From: Aralia elata
Lineage: Eukaryota; Streptophyta; Magnoliopsida; Apiales; Araliaceae
NCBI GenBank assembly: GCA_034770075.1
Contig: CM068385.1
Location: 949,700-1,013,699, forward strand
Direction: 5' to 3'
DNA: 64,000 bases
Shown here: positions 12,591 through 25,361 of the stretch, one piece after another
Layout: each line of letters starts with the position of its first letter
Numbering within the stretch: position 1 is the first letter of the stretch
Position numbers and translations under genes: made by a program
The notes under the pieces: model-generated
Database searches by the model: none
What the model saw: only the letters and a program-made list of their open reading frames with translations
Told to the model about the DNA's origin: nothing

Positions 12591-13478
12591 TTATCTGAAT
12601 CACCAAAAACCCAGATTTTTTTTTTTTTACATTTCAACCCCCATTACTTTAACTATAGGATTTGGACCAAAATGCACACATCAAAGCTGAAATTTTGTTT
12701 TAGTAAATATTCACAATATTTTGAATTCAATCATATACATATTTCACAACAGACCCTCACACAAAATTCAAACAGACAATAATAATAATAATAATAGTCG
12801 AGTAGTACGAAATCAAAGCATTCTGCCTAAATCCGATCTGGGCTGGGCTGTATGTATACAGTATACTAATATTAATATAGATAGAAGATATGTATACTAG
12901 TTTTAGAGAGAGAAAAATACAGAGGAGTGAGGTGCAAGTGTACAACTTATTAGTGAAGACTGAAGAGAGTAGGTTGACGACTCATTTGATTTAAACGAAA
13001 CTTCCACCCAAAAAAAAAAGTAATAAAATTAAAATAATAATAATAATAAATAAAATAAAACAAAAACCAGCGAATCTTTTAATTAAGTTGGTCTTATGTT
13101 CTACCTTCCAATTCCAAGGCCACGTTGTGGATATACTAATATACCCTCCTCCCTCCTTGTAAAATTATTGCCAATATGGAGAGAATCATTGTTTTGATAA
13201 AAATATTATTTTTGGAGGTTAAAGGTATTTGAGAATTTTTTTTTCTTATCTAAAACACAATTTATTTAATTCACACGAAATTTTCGGATACATTAGTGCC
13301 TCAAATGTTTAGTAATGAATAAATTTTTTGAACAAAATTAACAAAGTAAAATACCATTTGAATAAAAATATTATCTCAGTCCTCAAAAAGATAGTTTAAC
13401 AAATTTTTTTTTTAAATCTCAAAAGGATGACAATAAGTAAATAAAGTAAAGGACAAATATATCATTTTGTGACATCCA

Positions 13479-13481
<3 letters not shown>

Positions 13482-13522
<41 letters not shown>
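13482..13522. repeat. (TA)n microsatellite
   Basis: About 20 uninterrupted TA units lie in the kinase-prefoldin intergenic region. Confidence 0.95.
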
Positions 13523-13525
<3 letters not shown>

Positions 13526-14736
13526 AAAGACTCATTATTTTATGTACTTTTATAGAACTACTAAAAATAAACTTGAAACTTGTAATTTTAGTAACGAACA
13601 AATCTTTTTATCAACGTTAACATAGTAAAATATTACTTGAAAAATTTGTTATTAACTCGTAATTAAGTGAATATTTTTTTATTGAGTATTTCTACATATG
13701 ATAATAAATTTAAGTCGATTAAATATTGACGTTTGTGAATACATAAAATACGAGTGAATAAAGAAAAAATTCACACATTTTATCGTATTGCTCATAATCG
13801 TAATTTAAATTTATCATAAAATAAATTTGGGAACATATGAATCATTTTTCTTTCTTATTTTAATTTTTTTTTCATTGCAAATACTTTATTTACATATTAC
13901 TGCTTCAGAAGTCGAACGATTCTTAATGTCTACTTTCATAATTTAGCTCTATACTGAGTTTACTTGTGTATAGAAAACTGGCTTTGGAGTGGGGGTAGTT
14001 TCGGAAGTGTAATTACATTTGACCGGGTGCAAAATAGTCAACGCGCTTGGAAAAAGCTCCACACGGTTCTTGTGCTACTACTAAGGACTACCAAGTCCAC
14101 CACCTTTTATTAGAAGCGACAAGAAGATGCGACTTTGACTATTTATTTATTTATTTATTGTAATAAAACTAATTAATAAAAAAAAATTATACTAAATAAT
14201 TGATATTTTCATTTTCATTGTCAAAATTTAAATAATATTATTTAAATAATTATAAAAGTGTCACTTAAACAAGTATAAAAGTGTAGTTGATATCATCATT
14301 TTTTAAGCCGTCTATATAACCACTTCTTTATTTTAATATGTTTATCGTTACTTCAAAATATAAATAATTTATAATATGGGATAATAACTAAACTTATAAG
14401 TGTGATGGGGATTAATAAAATTTGAGTAACTTAATTATTAATAATTTTTTATTATTAACTAATATTTCTTTGTTATTTAAAATGAAAATTGAATAAAAGA
14501 AAGCACACTACAATTATGAGAGGGATAGCTTTTTCATAATTTATCAATTTTGAAGTTTTTTCTAAGTAATAATACAGGTACAGTATTTATATTTAATATA
14601 ATACGATGGAATAAAGAAACTGACAACAACTATGATGTCATTGTTGAATGTTGAAGGAAGACTTTTTTTTCTTTTTTTTTGGGTTGTTGCATTAAAGTCA
14701 TTTTTAGACTCTACCGATTAGGGTTATATATATAAA

Positions 14737-15120
14737 ACTAGCACGGATGGCACACACGCGTGTATAAATTATGTAGGACACATCAAATTTTTATAAATTT
14801 TAGAGTATTAAATTAAAAGATAAAAATAATAATATAAAAAATAAAATAATAATATAATTAAAGTTGTAGGGACAAAACAAGAAAGAATAGAATTTGACAC
14901 AAATTCACCAAAACTTTCATAGAGAATTTATAATATATACTAGTACCAGTGGCACACACGTTGCGTGTATAAATTATATGAAGTAAAATATAAATTTTAT
15001 AAAATTTAAAGTACTAATTAAAAAAATAAAATTATATATATAAAAGGACAAAATAGTAATATAATTAAAGTATAAGGACAAAAAAGAAGAAGAAGTAAGG
15101 AGTGTATATAAATATAGAAT
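14737..15120. repeat. Two diverged copies of a ~190-bp unit
   Basis: Copies begin near 14737 (ACTAGCACGGATGGCACACA) and 14939 (ACTAGTACCAGTGGCACACA). They continue in parallel through GTGTATAAATTAT, an AT-rich stretch, and TAATTAAAGT followed by GGACAAAA. This is an unclassified dispersed repeat, here in tandem. Confidence 0.6.
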
Positions 15121-15889
15121 ATATGTAGTGAATGAATAGAGTCAAAATATTAGGTTTAGGCAGCTGATCCAAGTTTTGCATAAATGCAGTTGGGTTAGCC
15201 GCTGATCCACTCATTATCAATTTTTTAAAATTATTGTTGATTTTTTAAAATTAATTTTAAAAAAATTCAATCTTAAAATTAACATAAATTCATTTAATTT
15301 TAATTAATTCAAAATTAAGTATTGTCAACTATATAAAAGTACTACTAATTATAAGTTCTTTTATTTTTTATTTTTTAATAAATCTTATCAATTTTAAATT
15401 TCAAAAAATTTCAAATTAATTTTTAAAATTCAATAATAATTTTATAATTTAGAATACAGAGAGTACAATAGTATGAATTAAAATCAGTTACCTAGTCTCA
15501 TCTAGTACACATCCCATATATTATTATTTATGTAACTTTATTTAGTTAAAAATTAATTATAAATAAATAAAAAATAACTTATAACAATGCATGAGAATGA
15601 GATGGGATGAAATAGCATATTTATACTCATTATATATATATATAACAAAATACAATTGATTTTGCTCACTCTAATAAATCATCAGGACCGTCCAAAGTTT
15701 GGGATAAATCTCACCGTCCATTATATCCTCTTTAACTACAAAGGAAAAAAAATTACTCTCACTCTCAGATCCTCCTCTGTTCTTCCTCCTTCCGAACTCA
15801 CCCTTTGCCTCTTTCATTATCTAACGTCGACAATCTCTCCTCCACTTTTCCTTTCGTACGTAGTACCGGAGACTTGGATAATAAGACCA

Positions 15890-15890
<1 letters not shown>

Positions 15891-15935
<45 letters not shown>
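15891..15935. repeat. (TA)n microsatellite
   Basis: About 22 TA units lie some 575 bp upstream of the prefoldin start codon. Confidence 0.95.
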
Positions 15936-15937
<2 letters not shown>

Positions 15938-16509
15938 TAGAAGTATATGGATGATAATGCCCCTATGTCACTTCTGATCATTAAGTGATTCAATACTACA
16001 TCAACTCCAATAAAATTTGCACAGAATCACACTACACCAATTCTAATTTTAATTAAAATTGCACCACACCGCCAAAAAAATAAAATACTTATATTAAAAT
16101 AACTTAAGTTTACCTAGTTTTTTTTGAAATGTGATTTAAAATAATACCAAAAATAATTTACATAAAAATAATAATTTTTTATAATAAATAAAATATGATC
16201 AACTATTTTTTTTGAAAAAAGTAAATGTCTATTTAATTTATAATTTAAATCAAACAAGGTTAAAATAACAAAAAAAAAATACGAGTGCATAGTCTTCTAA
16301 TTTTATCTCATCGATTTTGATGCGGCTTCGAATTAAATTACCGTGCTTAATTAATTTTTTTTGGACAGTCACACATTGGAGTTGCCTGTTATTCCGAGAG
16401 AAGGTAAAAAAAAATGGGTGGTTTTACTGTATCATATAGGAGTACTAGATGAGAATGTTGTAGGGTTTGAAGTTTTACAGTCGGTACTGACGATCGAGCT
16501 TGAAAACAA

Positions 16510-19500
16510 ATGGCAGACGAAGCCAATAGAACCGTATCAGATCTCTTTTTCGAATGTCTTTCTGTGTTTCAATTTGTACTTCAATTTCAATCAATTAATT
16601 TCGCCTATATTTTTTGGACTGTAAATAGGCATTTGTCGAGATTCAAGGTCGCTTGATTGAGACAACCGGAAAACTGAAGCAGGTCACGCTCTTCACTTCT
16701 ATTACTATATATATATATATCTACATATTTATTTATATTTGTGTATGTCATTGTTATTCCTTATCTATCTACATATATAACACACTCGCACACAAATTTT
16801 TCAGTTTTATCTGCAGTGATTTGGTGATGAAATATGTCATATTTTTAATGGTGTTTGTTACTTCTGAAAAAATGGAGGACAATTCAGTAGATAAATTTGA
16901 AAGATGTACTGTCCCTCTGTAACTATCTTCCTGAACTAATATTTTTAGCTTCATTAGAAACCATAGCACCTGCTTTCAGATTATAAACACCTATATCCTT
17001 TAAGAATGACAAATTCACAAATTGTTTTGGAAATTGTCATGAATTTGGCAATAATGATATACGTGGTTTTCTAAGCTGAGCTTAACTAGAAATCTCAACT
17101 CGATAGTTATGGAACCTCTGCAAATAATTGTAATTGGAAATCGTTTTTGTAAGAAACTCATGCCTTAACCAAGTCAGAAGTTTTGTAGAATTTGCTGATC
17201 CTTATATACCACATCCTCTTCCATTGTTTGGAATTGGGTAGACTGGAAGTTTAGGAATGATGTCAGGATACTCACTTTATTCGAGTGAAATCTGTTAGAG
17301 GACTTGTACCACAATAAATAAGATAAAGGCTTTGTAGTTAGTTTAGTAGCATATATGGGTTACGGCCTATATATAGTCTACTCCTCCCGCATTGTGTAGT
17401 GTATTTTTGAGTTTGCTGCTCTAGCTTAAGCTCACTTTCCTAATAAGCCAAACATCTTCCCTCTGTTACAAACTTACAATAGGTACTTTAAGTCTGCCAT
17501 TACAAATGGGGGAAATATTTTGTGATTTTGGCTTCATTCCAGATCTAGAAGATTGTGTCTGATTCAGAATCCACGAGTGTTCAGTAAGACATAAAATAGA
17601 GTCCTTTCCACATCCTTATCTCAATGTTCTTCAGACTTGCATGTAGTGATATTGTGTCTACTCTTCCCCATTTCCAGTTTGAAACCTCATAATCTAGCAA
17701 CAACATGCATGCATGTAGTGACTAGTGACAACACAAATATTGAAAAAGAAAGATTAAAATAACTAAGAGTTTGACAACCTACAGAAATGATCATATGTCA
17801 ATAGAATGGACAAATTTTAGGTTCAACATTCTTTGGTATGTTTTAATGCATATTGACAGTCTAACAAGAGAAATTTTAGCATTATCTGTTATGAGTAGAC
17901 GAGATGAAATTTTGTTTTACCATCATCTTCAATCATTAGAGTAGTTGTAATCTATAGTTACTTTATAGTTTATAGTACCAGATATATATTATCAAATTAT
18001 CATTATTATTTGGGGTTTGGAGGTGTTTTGTGGGGGGAAGCCAGATCACCATATTTTTGAGAATAAGAGGCTGAGCAAAATATTTTTCCTCCGAGTTGTC
18101 CCCCCTTTTGACTAACCTATAACTTAACAATACTGTTCCTATTTTTAAAGCCAACCTTGTATCAGCCTCATACTTCTTAGTTGGCTCCTGACCTAAGCTC
18201 TTCTGTTTCCCAAATGACCTAAGATAAATTCTCCTTATCTAGTGAACAACACAAATTGTGATTATTATATCTGTTCTTGTCCCCTTGTCCCCTTTCTTTC
18301 ACTCTCCACATGTGCCCATAGTTTCTAAAAGTAATTTTTTTTTACTGTTTTACTTAGATAATTACTACACAAAGTAAAGTATTAAATGTTGCCTAGTCGG
18401 TACTGTATTTCATGGGATGATTGTACCAGATGTTGTCTCGTATACTTATATTTATATACCTTCTTGTTATAATAAAAGTTTGTATCAAGTCACTTGAAAT
18501 GCAGGGGATGTTCTAGTCGACACTAGATTTTCTGGTTAGAATATATCAGTTTTACTGCCCAAGTATGAATGAAGATAATTGCTCCAGTTCTTTACCATTT
18601 TTCTATGTTGATTAAAATAGATTTCAAAGCTGTTTGTTATTTGAGTTGGATTTCACTTGATTTTCAAATTTTTTATTTGAAATTGGAAGCATGAGGAACA
18701 TTAAATAATAGTCTTGATCTCAAATTATGTCATGATGTTTTAAATTGAGGTTGGGAACCCCACTGCTTTTCAGGTTCAAACTCAGATGCGAAACAAAGAA
18801 GGAGAAAAGAAGCGAGCATACTTAACCTTGGAGGAACTGCGTCAATTGTCAGATGACACAAATACATATAAATCTATAGGTATTACACACAACCTCATCT
18901 TCTTCTTCTTCTTCTTTTATTTATTTATTTATATATATATATAAAGTGCACCACGCCACCACTCAATCTGCAGAGTTATGTAACGTAGCTGCTTAAGTTT
19001 TCTACATATCAAGGCGATATCTGTCATTACTTCAAGCCAGTTCATTGATTTCGTACTGACAAAGCTTAGATACTTGTGAATTGTGCTATTCTTGGACTAT
19101 TCTCATCTGTATTTTATTTCTGTTTTGCAGGGAGAACGTGAGTTTCGAACAACCCATCTATGCAATTCGATGAATCTTTGTTAATATTTATTAATGAGTG
19201 TGTGGGAAGATAGAGATACATGATAAATTTGGTGAATTCGTCTCTGTGTTTCTAGTTTTCTACCCCTTGATGTATCTCTTTTACATACTTTTTTTTTCTC
19301 TCTTGTAAATGAGGTCAGGTTTGTTCTAGAGCCCAAGTCAGTTTTGATGGAAGAACAAGAGCAAAAGTTCAAGGATAGTGAAACTGCAATTACCTCGTTA
19401 CAGGTTTGTTTCTGTTTTTTCCTTCTTTTCCTGGCTTCGTCATTTTTTCACTCATCCTAAAGCAAAATTATAGCACCATGTAGTCCCATATTTGTGATAT

Positions 19501-19845
19501 GTATACACACATAGAAGGGGTTGACTTATGTTTGGTGTAAGAATTCTTTATCTTTCAAATTATACCATTAGACTAGGAACTCCATTCATACTCATTTTGC
19601 TTGCCAGGAATCTATTTGAACACATTCTTTGTATTTAGATCACGACGAGCCAGAGTCCAGACTCTGGAGTAAATAGTTTATATATTTCATGAATATTGTG
19701 GCTAAGAAATGAGTTGTTGATGGTTGCTGGACAGACCTCGAAAGAGTACTTAGAGAAGCAGTTGGCAGAGGTGGAGAACAACCTGAGGGAGCTCTTACAG
19801 CAAGATCCTAGTCTTGCTCGTCAGATAATGTCCATGTCGGTATAA
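16510..19845 (+). CDS. PFD1: Prefoldin subunit 1
   Basis: This is a complete gene of six coding exons: 16510-16533, 16629-16682, 18774-18879, 19131-19137, 19319-19403 and 19735-19845. It encodes 128 residues, the length I recall for plant PFD1. The protein starts MADEANRTAF and ends RQIMSMSV. It has the two heptad-rich helices (about 9-45 and 85-120) and the central hairpin (LTLEELRQL, TYKSIGRTFVLEPK) of beta-type prefoldin subunits. PFD1 is part of the hexameric cytosolic chaperone that passes unfolded actin and tubulin to the CCT chaperonin. Exon 4 is a 7-nt microexon (GGAGAAC); without it the Ile-Gly-Arg-Thr-Phe segment cannot be read in frame. The first coding exon is only 24 nt. Intron 2 is 2.1 kb and shows no recognisable element. 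Confidence 0.95.
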
Positions 19846-20946
19846 ACTATGATGTAACCCTTGTGCTTTCCAAAAATGTTGTTTTACACCTTCCCCTTTA
19901 CATCTTTCATGTTGACCAGAGGATTGAAATCTGTATTATTTTGCTTTGCATTTATTGTGCTTTATCGCAAACTATTTTGAAGATTGCGTTATTGTGCTGT
20001 TTGACATTCCCTTGCAAATTGTTGCCCATTTCACCATGTCACTGCTCTCTTAATTGTGCAAGTTCTCCTTTTCTTTCTACATCACCCCATATTTGTGTAG
20101 ATTTTTACATATCCTTGTGCAATGATATTTATTTATTATTGTTGATGTTGGTGTGTTTGAGATAGGGTCCGGGGCAGGCTTGTTTTGATATAAAGAATCA
20201 AAAGAATATTTTCGACCAATAATCCGTTCACCATCAAATTTTGTCCATCCTCACAAAACTGGGAAATAAAAATTACCTCTTATACGCATCACAATTCACA
20301 ACTCTTCAGTCTTGTGAACGCTAGAGAAAGTTGGTGCTAATTCCTTTGGGTTACATTGAATTGGTATAGAGTTATGGAACTGAGAAACAGAATACAATGC
20401 AAAAAACATGACAACACATTAGATTCGTTTTTATTGGCTTTTTTTTCGCGAATCTCTAAACCAAAAACTACTTGCTCGGAAACAAGCCAAAAGAAATGTT
20501 ACAAAACCAGTAACTGTATAAGCTTTCCATATTGAAAATGTAGTTGTAATAGTGAAAAGCTGGATTATTGAGAAAGAGTTTGGAAAAACAAGCCGGAAGA
20601 ACTCTAGGGGCATAGAATACATTAACCTATCATGAGTCACACTCCTTTCACTTTCCTCCCGGTATATAGAACGAGTCATTTCATATCCTTCTCTAAGAAA
20701 TAAAATTCGCAAATATAGTAGGAATGAGAATGTTTCATTCCATATAAATAGAGCAACTAAATATATATATTTTTTATTCTATTCTCACTTTGATTCCTGC
20801 TATCTACACGTAGCAAAGTGAAGAAGACATGCTTTGGCCGTTAACATTATACATGCTTGATGCTTCTAGTGAATATGGTGTAATAAAATGGTACTAAAGT
20901 AATGCAGATACATCTCATAGGTATTAATTCAAGCAAGTACAACACT
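19846..20946. other. PFD1 3' flank
   Basis: This holds the probable 3' untranslated region and spacer between the prefoldin gene and the tRNA-Leu gene. I see no gene or clear repeat in it. Confidence 0.5.
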
Positions 20947-21030
20947 GTCAGGATGGCCGAGTGGTCTAAGGCGCCAGACTCAAGTTCTGGTCTTCGAGAG
21001 AGGGCGTGGGTTCAAATCCCACTTCTGACA
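20947..21030 (+). tRNA. tRNA-Leu(CAA)
   Basis: This is an 84-nt cloverleaf. Acceptor strand GTCAGGA pairs with TTCTGAC, allowing one G-T pair. The D-arm is TGGCCGAGTGGTCTAAGGC. Anticodon stem CCAGA/TCTGG encloses loop CTCAAGT with anticodon CAA. A long class-II variable arm (TCTTCGAGAGAGGGC) follows, then T-arm GTGGGTTCAAATCCCAC. A/B-box promoter motifs are intact and the discriminator base is A. No intron is visible. It should be a functional nuclear gene decoding UUG. Confidence 0.95.
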
Positions 21031-21597
21031 TATTGTTTTCCTTTTTATCTTTGATTTTTTAAAAGGCTAAAATCCATAGGTAAGATCCATTTGCAGCCTC
21101 TGAGCTTTTTGTTTATTTTTAAAATTTTTTTAACTCTTAAGCCATTTGATAAATAACTTAAAAGGGATACTACTTAATCTCATGATATCCCTCATTGAAA
21201 TTATATAATTCTTCATAAATTACATTTAAAATTAAAAAAAAAATTAATATACAAGATTATCTTTAAACTTATTTGCGTATTAAAAGTAATTAAAATATTA
21301 AACTATGTTAAATAAGTAAAATATCAATGTTATGACACATAACTAAAATCAAGCATAAGTGTAGGGATAAAACCATAAGTTTTAAGTTAAAAACGAGAAT
21401 AAGGTAGGTAGGTAGGTGCTTTTGGGACAAATCAATTGAAAAAGAAAGAGAGGATAAGTAATGACGTGGGACAAAAATCCGAATATAAACACCACCACTA
21501 CTACTACTACCTGTTAAAATGGTCCCAACTTCCTAGAAAGTAAAAAACACAAAAAATGTACTACTACTACTCGTATATACTTTAATAAAGGAGTCCT

Positions 21598-21875
21598 TCT
21601 GCGGTTACCCTTTTGGACGACTCTATAGCGATCAGTTGGAATTTTTTTTTTTAGTTTTGACTCCTAAATAATTTATATAATTTATTGGTACAAATTTTTT
21701 TATAAAAAAAGTGATTTAGGTCTGTACAACACTGTTTTGTATATGTATCCAAAACACACATAAATCACTTTTTTTTATAAAAATTTTTGTACCAATAAAT
21801 CATATAAATTATTTGGGAGTCAAAACAAAAAAAAAAAAAAAATTCTGACCGGTAGCTAAAGGGTCGCCAGACGCC
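21598..21875. mobile_element. Foldback/MITE-like palindrome
   Basis: Two long inverted arms, 21654-21719 and 21752-21826, share GTTTTGACTCC, an AT-rich run and TTTATTGGTACAAAT. The spacer between them is about 30 bp. Outer, more diverged arms extend the symmetry to a TCTGCGG/ACCCTTT type terminus. There is no coding content and I found no clear target duplication. This is probably a non-autonomous DNA element. Confidence 0.7.
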
Positions 21876-23104
21876 GATCGGCCTAGAATTATTGTTAATA
21901 AAAACCATCAAATCCACTTTTTTGGACAAGAATATCAGACAGTAGTAGTACTACTACTACTACTCTTGATTTGAATATTATTATGAGAGGAGAGTCGGTG
22001 ATTTACATTTCAATCCAATCAACTTGTCAAAGTTAAAACAGACCCTAACTTTTGTTTTGGAATTTAAGTATCCAAAATTACTACCCTCCTTTTAACTAAC
22101 TAATTAAAGCCGATGAACATAAATTAAACAATGCGTTGGGTTGGGGAATCACAATGGAATCTGCGTATTGTGGGTGGGGCCCAATCTTTTTTTCTTAATT
22201 TTCTTAAAATTTAATTAATCATTTTCAATATTTAATTTTGTTGAAAAGTTTACATAATTAAGCTCCTACAACTATTGCCCTTTGAGTATATTTTAGATAA
22301 TATGTAAATCAAATTGAAATTGAATAGTATTGCAATCAAATTAAACTCGAGGGGTCACATATTTTATAACACAATACACAATTAAAGAAGAATACTTTTA
22401 GGTGCACTTAACACATAAATTCAATTTTAAAAGTACAATTCAAATAATTTTTTTTATGAATACTTTCTAAGTACAGTAATTATTATTTACCTAACTTTAT
22501 AAAATTTATGGGTGTGACAAAAACATATTATTGACTTTTACTGTGACTAGACATATTAATTTAGTACTTATATATTTATATTTATTTACAAATTATGTGA
22601 TTGTGTCTTCTCGTAATTTATCTCAAGGTATAGTATAACCTCCCTATAACTAATAAAAATAAATAAATAAAGGGAGGTGCTAGAAGTATACGAACGAGAA
22701 TGTTACTAAATTGACAAATTTTTCTCAAATAACTAAAGAACTTTGGTTATTCAAAGATGTTAAAGCATCTTCAACGGTAATAGCAAAAGAAAACTCTTTA
22801 AATAAAAGTTTGTTGACTTACGTCGCAATTTAAAGAGCATTATTTGCTACTTTAATATTTTGTATCTCATCAGTCTCTTCAATTCAATTAATGCAGTATA
22901 ATAAATAAATAAAAAAATGAATGCTATTAAATTTTAAAATGAGTTGTACATCAAACCCATCAAGCAAAATAAATGTTTTTAGCCTTTTTTTCATATGATT
23001 TTGATTCTTTCAAAACAAAATAAATAATTTGAAGAGCCAATGTTAATTTTTTTTTATGATGTGACTCACCTATTTGAGTATTTCAAAGTGGTTAAAAAAA
23101 CTGT
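21876..23104. other. AT-rich spacer before CYP array
   Basis: I see only AT-rich sequence and short triplet repeats (CTA/TAC) here, with no gene. It ends where homology to the region upstream of the second CYP gene begins. Confidence 0.5.
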
Positions 23105-23345
23105 AAATAATGGCTCCCGATAATAAAATTAATAATTCAGTGTCCTAGGCTAAATTTGGTCCGTTGGCCGCTGCCTGCGCCTTGCGAGTTTGTACCCAAC
23201 CGTTTAGGAAGAACTAATAGCAATTGAATGACTTGACCTGATCTGACCTCAGACCCAACCACAACGCAAAACGATAACCTAATTTAAACTCCATTATTGA
23301 CAGACAGATTTGGTTGTCTTTTCCCTTAAATTGCATGCCCCGTGA

Positions 23346-23346
<1 letters not shown>

Positions 23347-23405
<59 letters not shown>
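23347..23405. repeat. (TTA)n microsatellite
   Basis: About 19 TTA units lie here. At the equivalent place upstream of the second CYP gene the run is short and interrupted by a MITE. Confidence 0.95.
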
Positions 23406-23635
23406 CCCCATATATGCCTATTGACGTTATTGAATTTGTCTCTGCCCCCAACAAATCATCTTAGTTATTAATGAAAGGTGATTTAGTGGTAAATGTTTCT
23501 TCTTTTCTTTTCTTTTTTAATTATTATTATTGTACAAATTTATAGGTTTGAATTTACTTTTAACAAGAAATTAGAATTTAACATGTCTTTTAAAAGATTG
23601 AAGGTAAGTTTCTTGTTCCTCTAAATCTCATTTTG

Positions 23636-23836
23636 GAGTTTTTATTAGGAGTTCCAGGTCTTCCAAATAGGAAAAGGACCTTCCTATACATTTTCGACAC
23701 GTGTACAATAATTATTTTTTAACCAATAGCCCATAACATGTGGGGGCCAGTTTGTATTAATTATGTATGGTTCAGTACACATGTCGAAAATGTATAGGAA
23801 GATCTTTGGAAAACCTGAACCTCCTAATAAAAACTC
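23636..23836. mobile_element. Mutator-like MITE with ~65-bp inverted repeats
   Basis: Terminal inverted repeats (GAGTTTTTATTAGGAG through CCTATACATTTTCGACA) face each other across about 70 bp. The flanks are CTCATTTTG (23627-23635) and CTCATTCTG (23837-23845), a 9-bp duplication with one mismatch. That length suits Mutator-type elements. It is absent from the paralogous region upstream of the second CYP gene. Confidence 0.75.
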
Positions 23837-25244
23837 CTCATTCTGACTTTACCACAATCTCCCTAAGATGAAATATATCCTTGAAATAAATTGTAAGAGA
23901 ATAAATTATTTGCGGATAACCAGTAAAACTAGATTTTTACATCATCTAACAAAATTAGGAGAAAATTAAGGGATTTGAAATCCAATATAATTAGTTAAAT
24001 ATTTTTATCATGATAAATAATAAATGCAAAACTTGTCAATACAACTCAAATTCCTTGATTGTCTATATATAATTTATTCTCAAATTGTAATAATAAGTTC
24101 TTCAAAAAAAAGAAGAAGCTTTTGCTACAACACTAGTAATTTGTTTAAAATTAATATTTTAAAAATTAAAATAAATTCATATAACAATTTAAATTCTAAA
24201 ATTTGAAGTTTCGCTAGGTAAAAAGTTAAATTAAACTTGAATTCTTTGTATAAAGGGATTAGTAGCTAGGTGGTTGCGACTCACTCACTGGTTTGACTCG
24301 GACGGTCCAATTCCATTTCACCAACCTAATCCATAATATTTTAAAGTAATAAATTTTCGAGTGTAATTATTTACTACATTAGATCATGTCTAAGTCAAAC
24401 AAGGATAATTTTCTTTTGCCAAACGAGTTTACATCCACCAAACTTTGTGGAAAATTAACAATCAAAATGTACGGACATGAGCTACATATATTCATTTCAC
24501 TTTGGTTTTTTAAGGGAAAAAAAAACCAAGGTTCGTTACCTTTTAAAAAAAAATATAAGATGAGTGTACGTTTAACTGAAGTAGCACATTGGATAAATTA
24601 AATATTTTTACTAAGATAATAAGGACGAATTTTACAATAACAATGTTTTTTTTTTTCCAAAAAAAGGGAGTTAATAGTAGAAAATAATACTGAAATTAAT
24701 TAGGTGGTTATGATATTTAAATAGATGATCACACCAAATAGAAAGACGAGCAACAAATTTCTATATTTCATTTTAAAAAACCAAAGAAAAGACATTACGT
24801 TAAAGGAGTATATAAATATAGTGATCATGTAATGGCTCATGTTTTATTTTATCTTTTTTATTTTTGTATTAATTACAATTTATATTTGACATAAAATTAA
24901 TTAATAAATAAATAATTTTCCTTGTCTCAATATAATTTGAAATTGAGTATATAAAATCACACGAGACCGTTGAATACGTACGTACGTAAATGTTTGGAAA
25001 TTGGAATTGTGTGTCACCCACATGCTGATGATATATACAATTATAAATTATAGTGAGATCGCGCCAACCCACCGGACCTTTTATTTTTGTTTGTTTGTAT
25101 ATATATATATATTTATGATCGATCACACTACTAAAGTTTGAGAGTTAGCACAATTTTAACTTCGGTTATTTCACTACTACTCTCCAGATATCACATATAT
25201 AATTCCCCTATCAAACCTTAATTTTGATTAATTAATTTGTTGCC

Positions 25245-25252
25245 TATTTATA
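25245..25252 (+). promoter_or_regulatory. TATA box of CYP716A copy 1
   Basis: TATTTATA lies 117 bp upstream of the ATG in a context (TTGCC before, CTCCCAACTTCACTA after) shared with the second copy. The distance and conservation make it the likely core promoter. Confidence 0.6.
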
Positions 25253-25361
25253 CTCCCAACTTCACTAACAAACTCATCAACCTCTCACACAATCAGCATT
25301 TCTTCTCTTTTCTAGGCACCCTTAATTTAAACCCACCAAATATATTTCTTCTACTACATAT

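Larger units (their letters stand above)
12591..16509. other. AT-rich divergent intergenic region
   Basis: This is the spacer between the divergently transcribed kinase and prefoldin genes, so it contains both promoters. I see long AT-rich tracts, two TA microsatellites and a diverged repeat pair, but no convincing gene. Open frames near 15656 and 16361 end in simple repeat or lack an ATG. Confidence 0.6.

Noticed and set aside
15656..15940. Frame ending in TA repeat translation
   Set aside because: It ends in tyrosine-isoleucine repeats from a microsatellite and lacks recognisable features; at most it is upstream leader of the prefoldin gene.
16361..16624. Possible longer N terminus for prefoldin
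   Set aside because: The frame has no ATG, includes the 5' leader and intron 1, and the conserved PFD1 start MADEANR lies at 16510.
23347..23405. Regular TTA repeat considered as a spaced array
   Set aside because: Unit length of three without spacers is a simple microsatellite.
24386..24601. Reading frame starting MSKSNKDNFLL upstream of CYP copy 1, conserved at 40804-41070
   Set aside because: The similarity is explained by duplication of the whole upstream block; the two frames diverge and frameshift in their second halves and resemble no known protein.
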